Below, in pieces: positions 9,872-20,230 of a stretch of 64,000 nucleotides of DNA (positions are counted from its first letter, which is position 1; each line of letters opens with the position of its first letter). The position numbers and the translations under genes are program-made. The DNA comes from Ostrinia nubilalis (lineage: Eukaryota > Arthropoda > Insecta > Lepidoptera > Crambidae): positions 1,054,001 to 1,118,000 of the forward strand of contig NC_087118.1 of the NCBI RefSeq assembly GCF_963855985.1, in the 5' to 3' direction. The notes beneath the pieces were generated by a model. That model was not told where the DNA came from. It searched no databases and was given only the letters and a program-made list of their open reading frames with translations.

Positions 9872-10420
9872 AACTTACTACCTTATTTCTCACGAACGAA
9901 TTGCTATCCAGGCAGGTTTCTGACAGAGATAATTTACGAAATTGGTAAAAACCAAGAATTAGATGAGAACTCCAATGTTATTATAATGTACGATAATAGT
10001 TACTCTGTAGATAAAAAGAGTATAATTCAGAATATTGACCAACTCTTGGATTTGCAAAATAGGATAAAATGTAAGATAATTTTGTGTACTTTACCCTATG
10101 TAAATTCAGGGTATAATCTAAATAAGATATACAAGAACATATTTGATTTAAATATACTTATGTATAACTTGAGTTATCGTCATAGCGACGCACTTTTACT
10201 TCTTGACATAAATAAATTTATTTCTAGCTTTAAGTTGACTGTAGATACAATGTATCTCTCTAAAAAAATGAAGAATAAATTAGCCTCATTGATTGCATAC
10301 AATATTAAATGTAATTATATTCATAAAACTGATCATAGTCAGGGTACTAATAATTTGATATCTCAGTATGTAAATAGTAACAATATTATGACTGTACCTA
10401 CTACTAGTTGTTTAAACTGA
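9872..10420 (+). CDS. LINE-A ORF1, C-terminal part (esterase-like)
   Basis: The open frame runs from 9872 to a TGA at 10418-10420; the first ATG is at 9986. The visible text (NVIIMYDNSY, then IILCTLPYVNSGYN, then LLLDINKFISSFKL) resembles the SGNH/esterase-like domain in ORF1 of some CR1-group LINEs. The match is to fold-level spacing, not to an obvious active site, and the N-terminus is lost. ORF1 protein would bind the LINE RNA. Its last codons form a T TTA AAC heptamer directly before the stop. Confidence 0.6.
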   Translation, partial: NLLPYFSRTNCYPGRFLTEIIYEIGKNQELDENSNVIIMYDNSYSVDKKSIIQNIDQLLDLQNRIKCKIILCTLPYVNSGYNLNKIYKNIFDLNILMYNLSYRHSDALLLLDINKFISSFKLTVDTMYLSKKMKNKLASLIAYNIKCNYIHKTDHSQGTNNLISQYVNSNNIMTVPTTSCLN

Positions 10421-13281
10421 GGCACTCGACAAAGGCCAAGCCCGGAACATTCAAGATTGTTCATCAAAATATTCAAGGCTTGGCCAGCAAAGTCTTAGAA
10501 ATAGAGCTATTCTTAAAAAGTTTTGATATTAATGTAATGTGTATTACTGAACACTGGCTAAAGAAATATGAAAGCTCTTTTCATATAGATAATTATCAGT
10601 TAAGTAGCGCGTTTTTTAGGAAGTCGGCCATTCACGGAGGCTCCTTAATATTTGTGAATAATAATATCAGATATAAAGAACGCAAAGATGTAGTAGGGCT
10701 ATCAGTTGAGCGTGTTGTCGAAATTTCCTGTGTCGAGCTTGAGAGTTGCATCATTGTATGTGTGTATAGACCCCCTTCTGGGGACTTTGGTATTTTTGAA
10801 GCGGCTATTGAGGATGCTCTTAATAAAACTTGTAACAGCAACAAAAAGGTCTTAGTTTGTGGAGATTTTAACGTCAATTTACTAGATAGCTCATCATCAT
10901 ATTCTGTAAGACTACTTTCCCTTTTTAAGTCATTTAATTTGTTTAGTCAATCTAAGGAACCAACTAGAATTACGGAAACCACAGCTACTTGTCTAGATAA
11001 TATTTTCTCTAGCTGTGTCCCTGACAAAGCTGTCATACACAATCTTACGTCAGATCACTGTGGTATTAAAGTAGAATTTATTTGTAATAATTTGAATAAT
11101 AAAAGTAATAAAAATGCCGTATGTAAACCTGTAACCATTAGTCGTCTAGAACGTTTTAAAAATAATCTTGAAAATAAATTGCATTTAGTCCCGTATGTGC
11201 AGGGAGACCCAGATGCTCTTTACAATAACCTTTTCGAATGTATTAAAACCGAACATGACAAAGTTTTTACGGTAAAGCCATTAAAACCAAATACCAAATG
11301 TAAGTTTAGTGACTGGGCTACTAAGGGAATATACAAAAGTCGAAATACGTTATATGAACTTTATGGCATGAAAAAGTATAATAATAGTGTATCTTTTCTT
11401 GAGCATGTAAAAAAGTATTCAAAAATTTTTAAGAAAGTTTGCTTCATGGCTAAGTCTTTTTATATTCGGGACAAGATAGGGAACGCCAGTAATAAAATAA
11501 AAGAAACTTGGAATGTTATCAACCGAGAGACTGGTAAACTAAAACCAAGAGATAATGACTTTTCTCTCAAAGTTCACGATAATTTGATATCTGCAGATAA
11601 AGATGTAGCGGAAGCTTTTGACAAATTTTTTGGTAATATAGCTTCAGCAACCACTGCCAACTTAAAGTCATCTCCCTCCGAGGCTGAAGAAATATTGAAA
11701 ACCCACGTGACACCCTGTGACTCGCACTTCTCTTTTAAACATATTACTCCATTAGATATCACTAAAACTTTTAATCTTTTAAATGTAAAGAGTACAATTG
11801 ATATCTGGGGCATCTCTGTCAAGATAGTCAAACACATTATTGATATAATTTCCCCACAGTTAGCGATAATATTCAATAATTGCATAGAGAAGGGCATCTT
11901 CCCCGACCTCATGAAACATAGTAGACTAATGCCATTATTTAAGTCTGGTAGCAAAACCGACCCTGGCAATTATAGACCCATTTCTATCTTGCCCGCTCTA
12001 AGCAAGATTTTTGAAAAAATCATACAGGAGCAACTTATGATTCACTTTGGCTCTAATAAACTATTTCATAGTGAACAATATGGTTTTACCAAGGGTCGTT
12101 CCACCACCGATGCCGGGGTTGCACTACTTAAACATATCTTCGAGGCTTGGGAGAATTCTCAAAATGCACTAGGGGTCTTCTGTGATCTCTCAAAAGCTTT
12201 TGACTGCGTAGAACATCAAACGCTAATTCGCAAACTGCACTATTATGGGGTGAAGGACTCGGCTTTGGATTTAATACAATCCTATTTAAACTTTGGAGTT
12301 CAAAAAGTTGACATAAATGGTGTTTTGTCTTCTGGGTCACCTGTGAAAATGGTAGTTCCGCAGGGGTCCATTCTGGGTCCATTCTTGTTTCTTATATACA
12401 TTAATGATCTACCATATTTTGTTAAGGACTCTTGCGAAATCGTGTTATTTGCTGATGACACATCTTTGATTTTTAATATTGATAGAAGTAAAAATAACTT
12501 TGACGATGTAAATAATGCACTAACAAGAGTTTTAAGTTGGTTCACTACAAATAATTTACAACTCAATGCAAAGAAAACAAAATGTATAAAATTCTCTTTG
12601 CCTAACGTAAAAACAGTTAATACCCAAATAGAACTTAATAATAATGCAATCGATCTGGTGGACTCTACTGTATTTCTGGGAATTACCCTGGATTCAAAAC
12701 TCCAGTGGGGCCCCCATATAGAAACTCTGGCGGGAAAGCTCAGCTCAGCGGCTTTTGCAATAAAAAGGATACGGTCATTAACCGATGTTTCAACAGCTCG
12801 CTTAGTCTACTTTAGCTACTTTCATAGCCTAATGTCATATGGAATCATGCTATGGGGCAAAGCTGCAGATTTTGAAACAATATTTATTTTGCAAAAACGT
12901 GCGATAAGATACTTGTATAAAATGAAAGCAAGAGCGTCCCTTAGAGAATTGTTTAAAGAAATTGGCATTCTCACGGCCGCTTCACAATACATCTTAAACT
13001 GTATTCTATTTATTCAACAAAATATTAACGAATTCAAAAAGAAAAGTGATATTCACCAAATTAACACTAGAAATAAAAATAAATTGGCTATACCCGCTTT
13101 TAGACTTAATAAAGTGTTTGCCACTTTTATGGGACAAGGTATCCATTTTTATAACAAAGTCCCTGATAAATATAAAGAGCTACCGTATAATAAATTTAAA
13201 GGTATAGTTAAAGATCACATGCTTAAAAAAGCCTATTATACAACTCGAGATTTTCTTAATGATAAGTCATCCTGGGAGTAG
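10408..13281 (+). CDS. LINE-A ORF2: endonuclease and reverse transcriptase
   Basis: The 957-codon frame opens right after an in-frame TAG (10405-10407). Its first in-frame ATG (about 10537) lies inside the endonuclease domain, so it cannot be the natural start. An APE-type endonuclease spans roughly residues 10-225: HQNIQG, ITEHWL, YRPPSGD, GDFNVNLLD near 152, SDHCGI near 214. The reverse transcriptase spans about 500-760: NYRPISILPALSKIFEK, CDLSKAFDCVEH, PQGSILGPFLFLIYINDL, catalytic FADD near 681. A C-terminal region follows. It nicks the target and copies the RNA there. The open frame is intact. Expression most likely needs -1 frameshifting from ORF1. Confidence 0.92.
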   Translation: MFKLRHSTKAKPGTFKIVHQNIQGLASKVLEIELFLKSFDINVMCITEHWLKKYESSFHIDNYQLSSAFFRKSAIHGGSLIFVNNNIRYKERKDVVGLSVERVVEISCVELESCIIVCVYRPPSGDFGIFEAAIEDALNKTCNSNKKVLVCGDFNVNLLDSSSSYSVRLLSLFKSFNLFSQSKEPTRITETTATCLDNIFSSCVPDKAVIHNLTSDHCGIKVEFICNNLNNKSNKNAVCKPVTISRLERFKNNLENKLHLVPYVQGDPDALYNNLFECIKTEHDKVFTVKPLKPNTKCKFSDWATKGIYKSRNTLYELYGMKKYNNSVSFLEHVKKYSKIFKKVCFMAKSFYIRDKIGNASNKIKETWNVINRETGKLKPRDNDFSLKVHDNLISADKDVAEAFDKFFGNIASATTANLKSSPSEAEEILKTHVTPCDSHFSFKHITPLDITKTFNLLNVKSTIDIWGISVKIVKHIIDIISPQLAIIFNNCIEKGIFPDLMKHSRLMPLFKSGSKTDPGNYRPISILPALSKIFEKIIQEQLMIHFGSNKLFHSEQYGFTKGRSTTDAGVALLKHIFEAWENSQNALGVFCDLSKAFDCVEHQTLIRKLHYYGVKDSALDLIQSYLNFGVQKVDINGVLSSGSPVKMVVPQGSILGPFLFLIYINDLPYFVKDSCEIVLFADDTSLIFNIDRSKNNFDDVNNALTRVLSWFTTNNLQLNAKKTKCIKFSLPNVKTVNTQIELNNNAIDLVDSTVFLGITLDSKLQWGPHIETLAGKLSSAAFAIKRIRSLTDVSTARLVYFSYFHSLMSYGIMLWGKAADFETIFILQKRAIRYLYKMKARASLRELFKEIGILTAASQYILNCILFIQQNINEFKKKSDIHQINTRNKNKLAIPAFRLNKVFATFMGQGIHFYNKVPDKYKELPYNKFKGIVKDHMLKKAYYTTRDFLNDKSSWE
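10411..10417 (+). promoter_or_regulatory. Candidate -1 frameshift site T TTA AAC
   Basis: In the ORF1 frame the codons are TGT TTA AAC TGA, giving a canonical X XXY YYZ heptamer directly before the stop. Slipping back one base gives TTT AAA CTG AGG, exactly the first codons of ORF2. Downstream, GGCCAAGCC (10434-10442) and GGCTTGGCC (10477-10485) are perfect reverse complements and could form a stimulatory stem, although the 16-nt spacer is longer than usual. Function is inferred. Confidence 0.65.
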
Positions 13282-13986
13282 GATTATGGTCCTCTCATGC
13301 TCGCACTAAAAAGAATTAAAATGAAAAGTAATATTGTATAAACTAATAATAATTTCTCAAATGTTATAGTGTCATGCTTCTCAATCTGGACTGTTACTTA
13401 GCTTTATTATTAGTTTTTTTTTAAAGAGATAACTTGGCATTGTCATTCTCACTAAAATGTCTCTGGGGTGGTGGCGTAGTGAGGCGGGTCGTTACATTCC
13501 CTCTAATATGGTCGAGTGAAGCGATGGCTGGTTCACTCGTCATGTCTGTGAACAGGCGCTGCTTTCGGGGACTGGTCAATCCAAGTTATTCAAATTTATG
13601 TATGCGAGTCATTTCTACTAGTACCTTAATATGTAAGTCTAGATATTAGCACGTCACTACCTTGTTTAATATACCACGCAATCTTGTATACCCATTCTTA
13701 TGATACACCATACAAGAATGCATGGTAAATTCAGTGAACTGCTCCTGAATCTAATGTACCTACTACTACTATTTCTATTTATTTATATTAACCGGCAGAC
13801 AGTGGTGACTGAGTTTGTTGCGGCGCTTCTTCTCAGCACTTGCCAAATGTTGGTCTCGAAGCGCTGGTAGGGTAAAAAGATTATGAGACATGTAGAGGCT
13901 CCTTAAGAGCATAATAATATGACGATTTGTAAGAACTATTTATTAGTCTAAACAAATAAAGAAATTTTGACTTTGACTTTGACTTA

Positions 13987-14610
13987 GATAATATTAAAAC
14001 TAAAAAAAAATATATGATGTGCATTACGCACTACCATGCAATAAATGCATGGTTTGAACGATATCTAGTAAGTAATTTGATTTAATACGTCATAAATTGT
14101 AAACCGCTACCGAGAACCCGATGCCTATAAATCTTGAATCATTCCAAATCAATCTCACTAGATGGCGACATAAGTATCGAATTTCTGAAGACGTTTGTAA
14201 AAAGTCACTAATGCTCAGTAAACTATAATGAAAAAATGTTTTACACATTAATTTGTTCATTTAAACACAGTGAATGATTCAAATAAACAATATTTCTTCA
14301 AATAATAAAATTTTATCTTTAGTAAAAACTGAAGTCTTAAACAATCGTTTTTGCAGCGCTGTAGATGTAGCATTTAGTTACAAATGATGTAATAGATGGC
14401 GCTCATCGCTGCTGTTTTATTACGTCACTTATAAAAATACTAAAATAGGTTTGGTTTTGCAACAAATTATTATTTTTATTAATTGTCATATTTCTTGTAA
14501 AATGCAAAAAAAAAACATCTACATTCAAATAAAAATGAAAGAAACAAATTAGCATTACAAAAGTTTTGCTATTTGTCTAACATTGTGGCGCCTAAAATCG
14601 ACAATTTTGA
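13987..14610. other. Non-coding AT-rich spacer
   Basis: No gene is recognised. It holds short AT-rich stretches and two TAGATGGCG-type motifs (about 14160 and 14393) that are common in insect repeats. Confidence 0.5.
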
Positions 14611-14792
14611 AATTTTTTTTTGTATTTTTTTTTGTATTTTTTTTTGTATTTTTTTAAAGATTATTAGCAATTTGTATTGCAAATATTACTAATAGGTAGT
14701 CCCATTAACCCCTCGGCGGTGGGATTCGAACCCGCGTTCCTCGGATCTCGAGTCGGCCACTCCGACCCCTTCACCGTTCGGCTATCGTGGCT
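14611..14792 (-). mobile_element. tRNA-derived SINE
   Basis: Read on the minus strand, it begins AGCCACGATAGCCGAACGG with an A-box-like TAGCCGAACGG. The B box GGTTCGAATCC lies at 14722-14732. After a short body come repeated AAATACAAAAAAAA units as the 3' tail (plus-strand TTTTTTTTTGTA repeats, about 14611-14655). Pol III box spacing and an A-rich tail are typical of tRNA-derived SINEs. It does not fold as an intact tRNA and no CCA-side acceptor pairing is evident, so I do not call a tRNA gene. Confidence 0.75.
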
Positions 14793-15478
14793 ATAAAAGG
14801 TTCGATTGTTTTCCTTCCAATTATGATATACCTAAGCCTACCCAGTGTCACTCACAATAATAATTAAGACGAATCTAAAGACCTACATACACTCGAAAAA
14901 CATAACCCTTTTTCTGGTGTAGTCGGTTATAAATTGTATTGCCCATAATAATGTTTAAGGTCCACCTTTTGTTCATAATGTTAAGAGCATTATTCGCCAG
15001 TCAACCTGTTAGTAGGTAAGTGCGGTGCAGAGGTGCAGTTAATGTTTTTTATACTCATTTAATTCATTTTAAGATATGTTTTTATAGCAAATAAAAAAAA
15101 ATCTTAACCTAGTTAGTACCTATTAAAGTGAACCCATTCCATTGTTAATTATTAAATTCGGCCAAAACATAAACAAAGTGAGAGCTTTGCTGTCTCACTC
15201 GCACGCTCCATAGCCGGCTACGCCACCTACTGCGGCGACGCATCATAATTTACCTACCTACTAGCTGGCCACGCCGAGACGCGACCGCGCGGCCCATTGG
15301 ATTGGCGTCATTGAAAGTAGGTAGTTAAGCAGGGTGCGCGAGCGGCAGGCAGCGAATGTTACGGTAGACAGTAGGTAATTATCCAGCAAGTTCTCTCCCA
15401 AATACATGTCAGTCTGCATCAAGTTGTATTTCACTTAAGTATTTAAAATCAAAATGCAGATTCATTCGTGTGCGTTGA
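14793..15478. other. Non-coding spacer
   Basis: No gene is recognised. A GC-richer block at about 15180-15350 (CACTCGCACGCTCC, GCCGGCTACGCC, CGAGACGCGACCGCGCGG) stands out from the AT-rich surroundings but contains no ORF I can support. Confidence 0.45.
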
Positions 15479-15692
15479 GTCTGGAACTGGTCGCCGACAT
15501 TCGTTTCTTCACATGACTGCCCGCCGACTCAACATTTCGTATATCGCCGCTTCGCCAACAGAACCTTTCACCAGCGTACGATTCGTCGACAGCACAGTTC
15601 GTCATTAGATATTTCGCCTACGAACAATTCACTAAATCGATACTTCTTCAATTAACTATTCATCTTAGAACTATTCAATTAAAGTTACTTTC
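15479..15692 (+). repeat. Dispersed repeat, copy 1 of an inverted pair
   Basis: About 214 bp (AGTCTGGAACTGGTCGCC to TTACTTTCGGATTT) recur in reverse orientation at 21172-21402 with only scattered differences. The sequence contains several TTCG(C/T)C-spaced motifs (TTCGCCAACAG, TTCGTCGACAG, TTCGCCTACG) that look like short internal repeats. No family is recognised. Confidence 0.8.
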
Positions 15693-15774
15693 GGATTTAA
15701 TCATATCAAACTTGTTTTTTTTTTCTTATTTAAATTTAGAAATTTAATAAAAACTTTATACATAAATAGATAAT

Positions 15775-16150
15775 TGCAAAACTCGTATCTGGGGGCACGG
15801 CAGTGCCCCCGCCAAGTCGAGCGCGAAGCAAACACTGCCGTACCATCCTTTACTGGAACCATTTCGCCGCATTTTCAGGCCCCTATTAGAGAACCTCTGG
15901 ATAAGACCAGAACACAGAAATTTTCGTCATCTATTAAGCTAAAATCACATACTTAAAATCCAAAATTTCAAGTCTGTAGGTCATTTAGTTCCGAAGTTAA
16001 GCGAAAGCAAAGTTTCGCATTTACGACACTCACTCACTCACTGATGATCATCAAAATAGAACTAGTACTTCCCATAAACTCAGAGAGCTGAAATTTGGTA
16101 CAGAGTTAGGGTTTAATAGCCACAAAAAGCGAAGCGAAAACTATAAAAAC
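15775..16150 (+). repeat. Dispersed repeat with GGGGGCACGGCAGTGCCCCC hairpin
   Basis: It starts near a perfect hairpin GGGGGCACGGCAGTGCCCCC (about 15790-15809). It continues through CGCCAAGTCGAGCGCGAAG, 'CTCACTCACTCACTGATGATCATCA' text and 'AGAGCTGAAATTTGGTACAG'. I recall this combination from lepidopteran non-autonomous elements; the class is uncertain. The short ORF at 15774 is not supported. Confidence 0.55.
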
Positions 16151-16420
16151 TAGGAAAATCGAAAATCTGGAGTAACACCACATTCATAACACTGGTCAAC
16201 AGTGGTTTTGGTGCCAAGGAACTGTATATATTTTTTGATTGAGGACCTTATCCTGGTTGCTTTGGTAGCAAATTTTTGTTGTTGATTTCCTACGTGTGGT
16301 TTTCTTGATTTTGACGTGTATAGAAAAATACAAAATTTAACCAAAATCAGCGTTTATAATATTTTGAAGTGCTTAAAAACTTTCTTTTCCACGACTTTTG
16401 TGAATGAGGTGTAATGGAAC

Positions 16421-17018
16421 TATCACGTTACATCCTCCAGCAGTAATCAGCCATCATATACCGATCCCATCTGCCTTGGTACCTCTCTTCCAATGGTTTT
16501 TAGGTCTTGATAGCATCACTCTCCCTGTTCTTAGCTATAGCATGCTATAGTGACCCAAGATTCTCTGGGAATTGGTCAAGATGACTGTGGAGGTAATGCC
16601 CTTTGATGAAAATTATGACATCCTGAGTTTTTAAGGCATGTCTCACAATTTCAGCGCAGTTACTGGACTAGTGATTTCCGAAAAATAAATTGTAATTTCA
16701 ATGAACAAAATCTACGCAAATCGTTCCAAATAGTCCATCGAACTTAAGAAATCAGTATATTTTATTAATATTGTTATTGATGGACCATCAAAAATTACTT
16801 AATAAATTAATTAAAATCTTTTTTTATGCTCAAACTAGGATTTTTTTTTGTTCTTTCCTCACTTTGTCCACTCTGAACTTCATGTTACGGCTTCTTTGAC
16901 CATTGTAACATTGCCTTAAGTGTTCACAGCAGCTTATACAAACAATTTTGGGTATCCACGGCTTGAATATAACCACAATTTCCGACTTAAAGTAAGAAAA
17001 ATAAGCACTTTTAATCAA
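16421..17018 (-). pseudogene. Decayed cysteine-rich 'YQGRW' family protein
   Basis: On the minus strand, 17018-16830 reads PKIVCISCCEHLRQCYNGQ..MKFRV, like the N-terminal Cys-rich segment of a family of uncharacterised arthropod proteins, often multi-copy. Further along (about 16605-16421) are HYLHSHLDQFPENLG and EERYQGRWDRYMMADYCW, the family's C-terminal signature. The order and strand agree, but the middle is missing and stops interrupt both parts. Function is unknown. Multi-copy behaviour suggests a transposon-borne gene, which is inference. Confidence 0.6.
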
Positions 17019-17405
17019 ATATTGCCTGAATTTTTGAACTTTTTAACTGTGTACACACCACAAATGAAACAAAAATACATTTTGATTGTTGAGACAACTT
17101 CTTGGCAATGTAGACATGATATTAAAATAAATGCATTTATAAAAATGTACCGATAACACTAAAAACTGTGCAACCAAAGTACCGATTAAAACTAAATTTT
17201 AAAACTGAGGGTAGATCCAAAACTACACGTAGGAAAAAAAAAAGAAAAATATTTTTATTATTACTAATACACACCTAATAATAAACTATCAACAGAATCT
17301 CGGCACCATTTTCATTTTGATTTTTTGTTGACCTGTGTAATCAATACTACTCCGGCACCGTGGTGTTCGCCTGTATCGCTCACTGTTCGCGCCTTGCAGA
17401 CGCGA

Positions 17406-17436
<31 letters not shown>

Positions 17437-19750
17437 GATAGGAGGCAAACGAGCAGACGGATCACCTGATGGTAAGTGATTACCGTCGCCCATAGACACC
17501 CGCAGACCCAGGGGCGTTACAGGTGCGTTGCCGGCCTTTGAGGTAAAGATACGCTCTCCTCTTGAAAGCTTGCAGGTCGTATCCGTCCGGAAACACCGCA
17601 GACGACAGTCCATTCCACAGTTTGGTTGTACGGGGCAGGAAGTTTCTAGAGAAACGTACTGTTGTGGACTGCCAACCATCTAAGTGATGGGGGTGGAAGT
17701 GCTGTCGGGTAGATCGGTGGCGAAAAGTGGCGGCAGGAATAAGTCCTGATAATTCTTCGGAGCACTCCCCGTGATACATGCGATAGAAGATGCACAGTGA
17801 GGATACATCTCTACGCAGCGCCAAGGGGTCAAGCCGATCCGAAATGTCCTGGCAGTCAACGATTCGAGCTGCTCTCCGTTCAATGCGGTCCAGAGGGAGA
17901 AGCTGGTACTGGGGCGCACCTGCCCAAAGATGAGAACAGTATTCCATATGAGGCCGAACCTGCGCCTTGTAAAGTTGCAGACGATGGGCTGGAGTGAAAT
18001 ACCGTCTCGATCTATTGAGCACACCAAGCTTCTTCGAGGCTAATTTAGCCTTACCCTCTAAATGACCACGGAACTGGACTTCGCTCGATATGTCGACACC
18101 AAGGATTCCGATATTGGCTGAGGCAGTTAGGGGAGTGCTCTCGAAACAGCGGGATACGACAAACGGCAACTTTTTGGCGGTGAACGCGCAAACTTGTGTC
18201 TTTGTAGGGTTAAATTGGACCAAATTGCGTCGACCCCAGTCTGAGACCTCCTTCAAGGAGGTTTCAATTTCGGACACAAGTTTGTTACGGCTCTCAATGA
18301 CGTTCTCCCGAGAGATATTTGCGCGGCCGGTATAAGCGGCATCAACCGTGCTGTCGTCCGCATAGCAATGAATGCCGCTAATTTGCAGCATATCATTGAT
18401 ATGCAGAAGGAAGAGCGTAGGCGATAGCACACAGCCTTGGGGGACACCAGCATTCACAGACATAGAGTCTGAGCATTTGCTGTCGACAACGACCTTAATG
18501 CTTCTGTCTGCTAAAAAGCTGGCGACCCATCCGCATAATTTCTCGGGAAGCCCATAGGAAGGGAGCTTCGAAAGAAGCGCTTTGTGCCAAACCCGATCGA
18601 AGGCCTTCGCCATGTCCAAACTGACCGCCAATGCTTCCCCCTTAGTCTCGATCGCCTGTGCCCAACAATGTGTCAAGTAGACCAGAAGATCACCAGCCGA
18701 GCGACCTCCACGGAAACCGTACTGTCGGTCACTTAGCAACTGGTGGGCCTCTAGGTACCGAAGGAGCTGGCTGTTGATAATGGATTCCATTATCTTCGAG
18801 AACAAGGAGGTGATTGCTATCGGCCTATAGTTGGACGGATTTGAGCGGTCACCTTTTTTAGGGATCGGGTGCACCAAAGCTGTCCTCCATGAGGTCGGGA
18901 TTATGCCAGAGAGGTAGGAGAGCCGAAAAAGGCGCGTTAAAACCGGTGCTAACTCTGGAGCGCACGTCCTCAGCACGATAGGAGGGATTCCATCGGGCCC
19001 ACTCGACTTATGGATATCCAGGGAAAATAGAGCCAGACGTACTGAGCTTTGGTGGAACCGGATATCCGGCATACAGCTCTCACACCTTGGTATAATCGGT
19101 GGCTCATGTCCCCCGTCATCCAGTGTCGAGTTGGACGCAAAGAGTTTGCCCAGAAGATCGGCTTTCTCCTTTGCATCGTGGGCCAACGAACCGTTTCCCA
19201 TGTGCAGGGGTGGAAATGATGGCGTGCAGAAATTTCCTTGGATAGCTTTGGCAAGAGACCAGAACGCACGAGTTCCAGAAGGAAGGCGCTCTAGCTTCCC
19301 ACCAATTCTACCAATGTGCTCCGACTTCGCCCTTGCAATGACTCTTTTGAAAGACCTAGAGGCAAAGTTAAACTCCTTTTTTAATGCGCTGGTGTTTTCA
19401 TCCCGTAGCTTCGCTGCATTTGCCCAGGCTTGGTAGGATTCCTGCTTCCGGCGTAAAACCTTTTTGCAGGATTGACTAAACCAAGGCTGAGATTTGCCAC
19501 CAATGGGAACAACAGAAGACGGTATGAAAAGTTCCATACCCTGCAGCACCACATCAGCAACAAGATCAGCAACGACGCTGGGATCATCCTGCGTGAAGCA
19601 AACCTGCCTCCAGGGGTAAGATGCGAAGAAGGACCGCATCTCATCCCAGTCTGCTGACCTGTAGTGCCACACGCGGCGACTGCATGCAACTCGTGGTCGC
19701 GGCGAGCACGTGAGTGGCACCGTACTCCGGATAAGGCAATGGTCCGATGG
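17406..19750 (-). mobile_element. LINE-B, 5'-truncated Jockey-group LINE
   Basis: The 3' end is marked by a T27 run (17406-17432), i.e. a poly(A) tail on the minus strand. It is preceded in that sense by the GGTAATCACTTACCATCAGG / GCCGGCAACGCACCTG text I recognise from lepidopteran LINE tails. LINE homology begins near 19750, inside the end of the endonuclease (SDHCLIR). Most of ORF2's endonuclease and all of ORF1 are missing, as expected for 5' truncation during target-primed reverse transcription. Confidence 0.88.
17480..19750 (-). CDS. LINE-B ORF2 fragment: reverse transcriptase
   Basis: The frame is open for 806 codons from an ATG at 19900, but the first ~45 residues come from flanking DNA. 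LINE sequence starts at SDHCLIRS near 19750. It includes a linker with PWFSQSCKKVLRRKQE, then the RT: DGIPPIVLR, HPIPKKGDRSNPSNYRPI, LSDRQYGFRGGRSAGDL, SLDMAKAFDRVWH, VPQGCVLSPTLF, catalytic YADD. A C-terminal HxxC-like region with RRAARIVD follows. There are no internal stops. Lacking the endonuclease, it would not be autonomous. Confidence 0.88.
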   Translation of the reverse strand, partial: PSDHCLIRSTVPLTCSPRPRVACSRRVWHYRSADWDEMRSFFASYPWRQVCFTQDDPSVVADLVADVVLQGMELFIPSSVVPIGGKSQPWFSQSCKKVLRRKQESYQAWANAAKLRDENTSALKKEFNFASRSFKRVIARAKSEHIGRIGGKLERLPSGTRAFWSLAKAIQGNFCTPSFPPLHMGNGSLAHDAKEKADLLGKLFASNSTLDDGGHEPPIIPRCESCMPDIRFHQSSVRLALFSLDIHKSSGPDGIPPIVLRTCAPELAPVLTRLFRLSYLSGIIPTSWRTALVHPIPKKGDRSNPSNYRPIAITSLFSKIMESIINSQLLRYLEAHQLLSDRQYGFRGGRSAGDLLVYLTHCWAQAIETKGEALAVSLDMAKAFDRVWHKALLSKLPSYGLPEKLCGWVASFLADRSIKVVVDSKCSDSMSVNAGVPQGCVLSPTLFLLHINDMLQISGIHCYADDSTVDAAYTGRANISRENVIESRNKLVSEIETSLKEVSDWGRRNLVQFNPTKTQVCAFTAKKLPFVVSRCFESTPLTASANIGILGVDISSEVQFRGHLEGKAKLASKKLGVLNRSRRYFTPAHRLQLYKAQVRPHMEYCSHLWAGAPQYQLLPLDRIERRAARIVDCQDISDRLDPLALRRDVSSLCIFYRMYHGECSEELSGLIPAATFRHRSTRQHFHPHHLDGWQSTTVRFSRNFLPRTTKLWNGLSSAVFPDGYDLQAFKRRAYLYLKGRQRTCNAPGSAGVYGRR

Positions 19751-20230
19751 AATTTTATAAATAAAACTCGGAAACTGCTTATTTCGTTGTATTCTTGAGA
19801 CGTTACAATTTTGATGTTGTTCGATCGGAATCCAAAAGAGAAGTGATTTTATACAATGGTTCTCAATATAAAGTATTGACTGACAAAAGTTATGTGACAT
19901 TTACATTAGAAGTAGATTTTGCTATTAGAATATGACGAGGCGCGAGTAGGGCCGCAACACTCACCGCTAGATGGCGCTAGCACTAGCAAGCGGTGTCCAG
20001 ATTTTTTCCTTTCTAGAGAAAGTCGTCGATTAAGTTGAATGTTGTGTAATTTGCATTTCGTTGATTTCGTTTATTATATTGTAAGGTTCGCTAAGGTTAT
20101 GTTATTAAAACAATTCTGATTCGTTGTCCATTTTAAAGGTCGTTGAGTTTATTTGTGTTTAATATCGTAATAAAATGTCGATAAAACGACGACGTTAAAT
20201 AATTTTGCCACGTTCTACAAAAAGAAGTGA
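19751..20230. other. Non-coding spacer
   Basis: No gene is recognised between LINE-B and the fold-back element. It contains one CTAGATGGCGCTAG palindrome-like motif (about 19967-19980). Confidence 0.5.

Larger units (their letters stand above)
9869..13986 (+). mobile_element. LINE-A, Jockey/CR1-group non-LTR retrotransposon
   Basis: A 5'-truncated element with the C-terminal part of ORF1, a complete ORF2 and a full 3' UTR. The 3' UTR (13282-13986) contains the GAGTTTGTTGCGGCGCTTCT block I know from lepidopteran LINE tails, AATAAA at 13958, and ends in TTGACTTTGACTTTGACTT, a short tandem tail typical of CR1-like elements. ORF1 opens immediately after a TGA at 9869, so the 5' truncation lies near there. 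ORF2 has no stop or frameshift, so this copy is relatively young. Confidence 0.9.

Noticed and set aside
14700..14792. Functional tRNA gene
   Set aside because: A and B boxes are present, but the anticodon and acceptor arms do not pair properly and an A-rich SINE tail follows.
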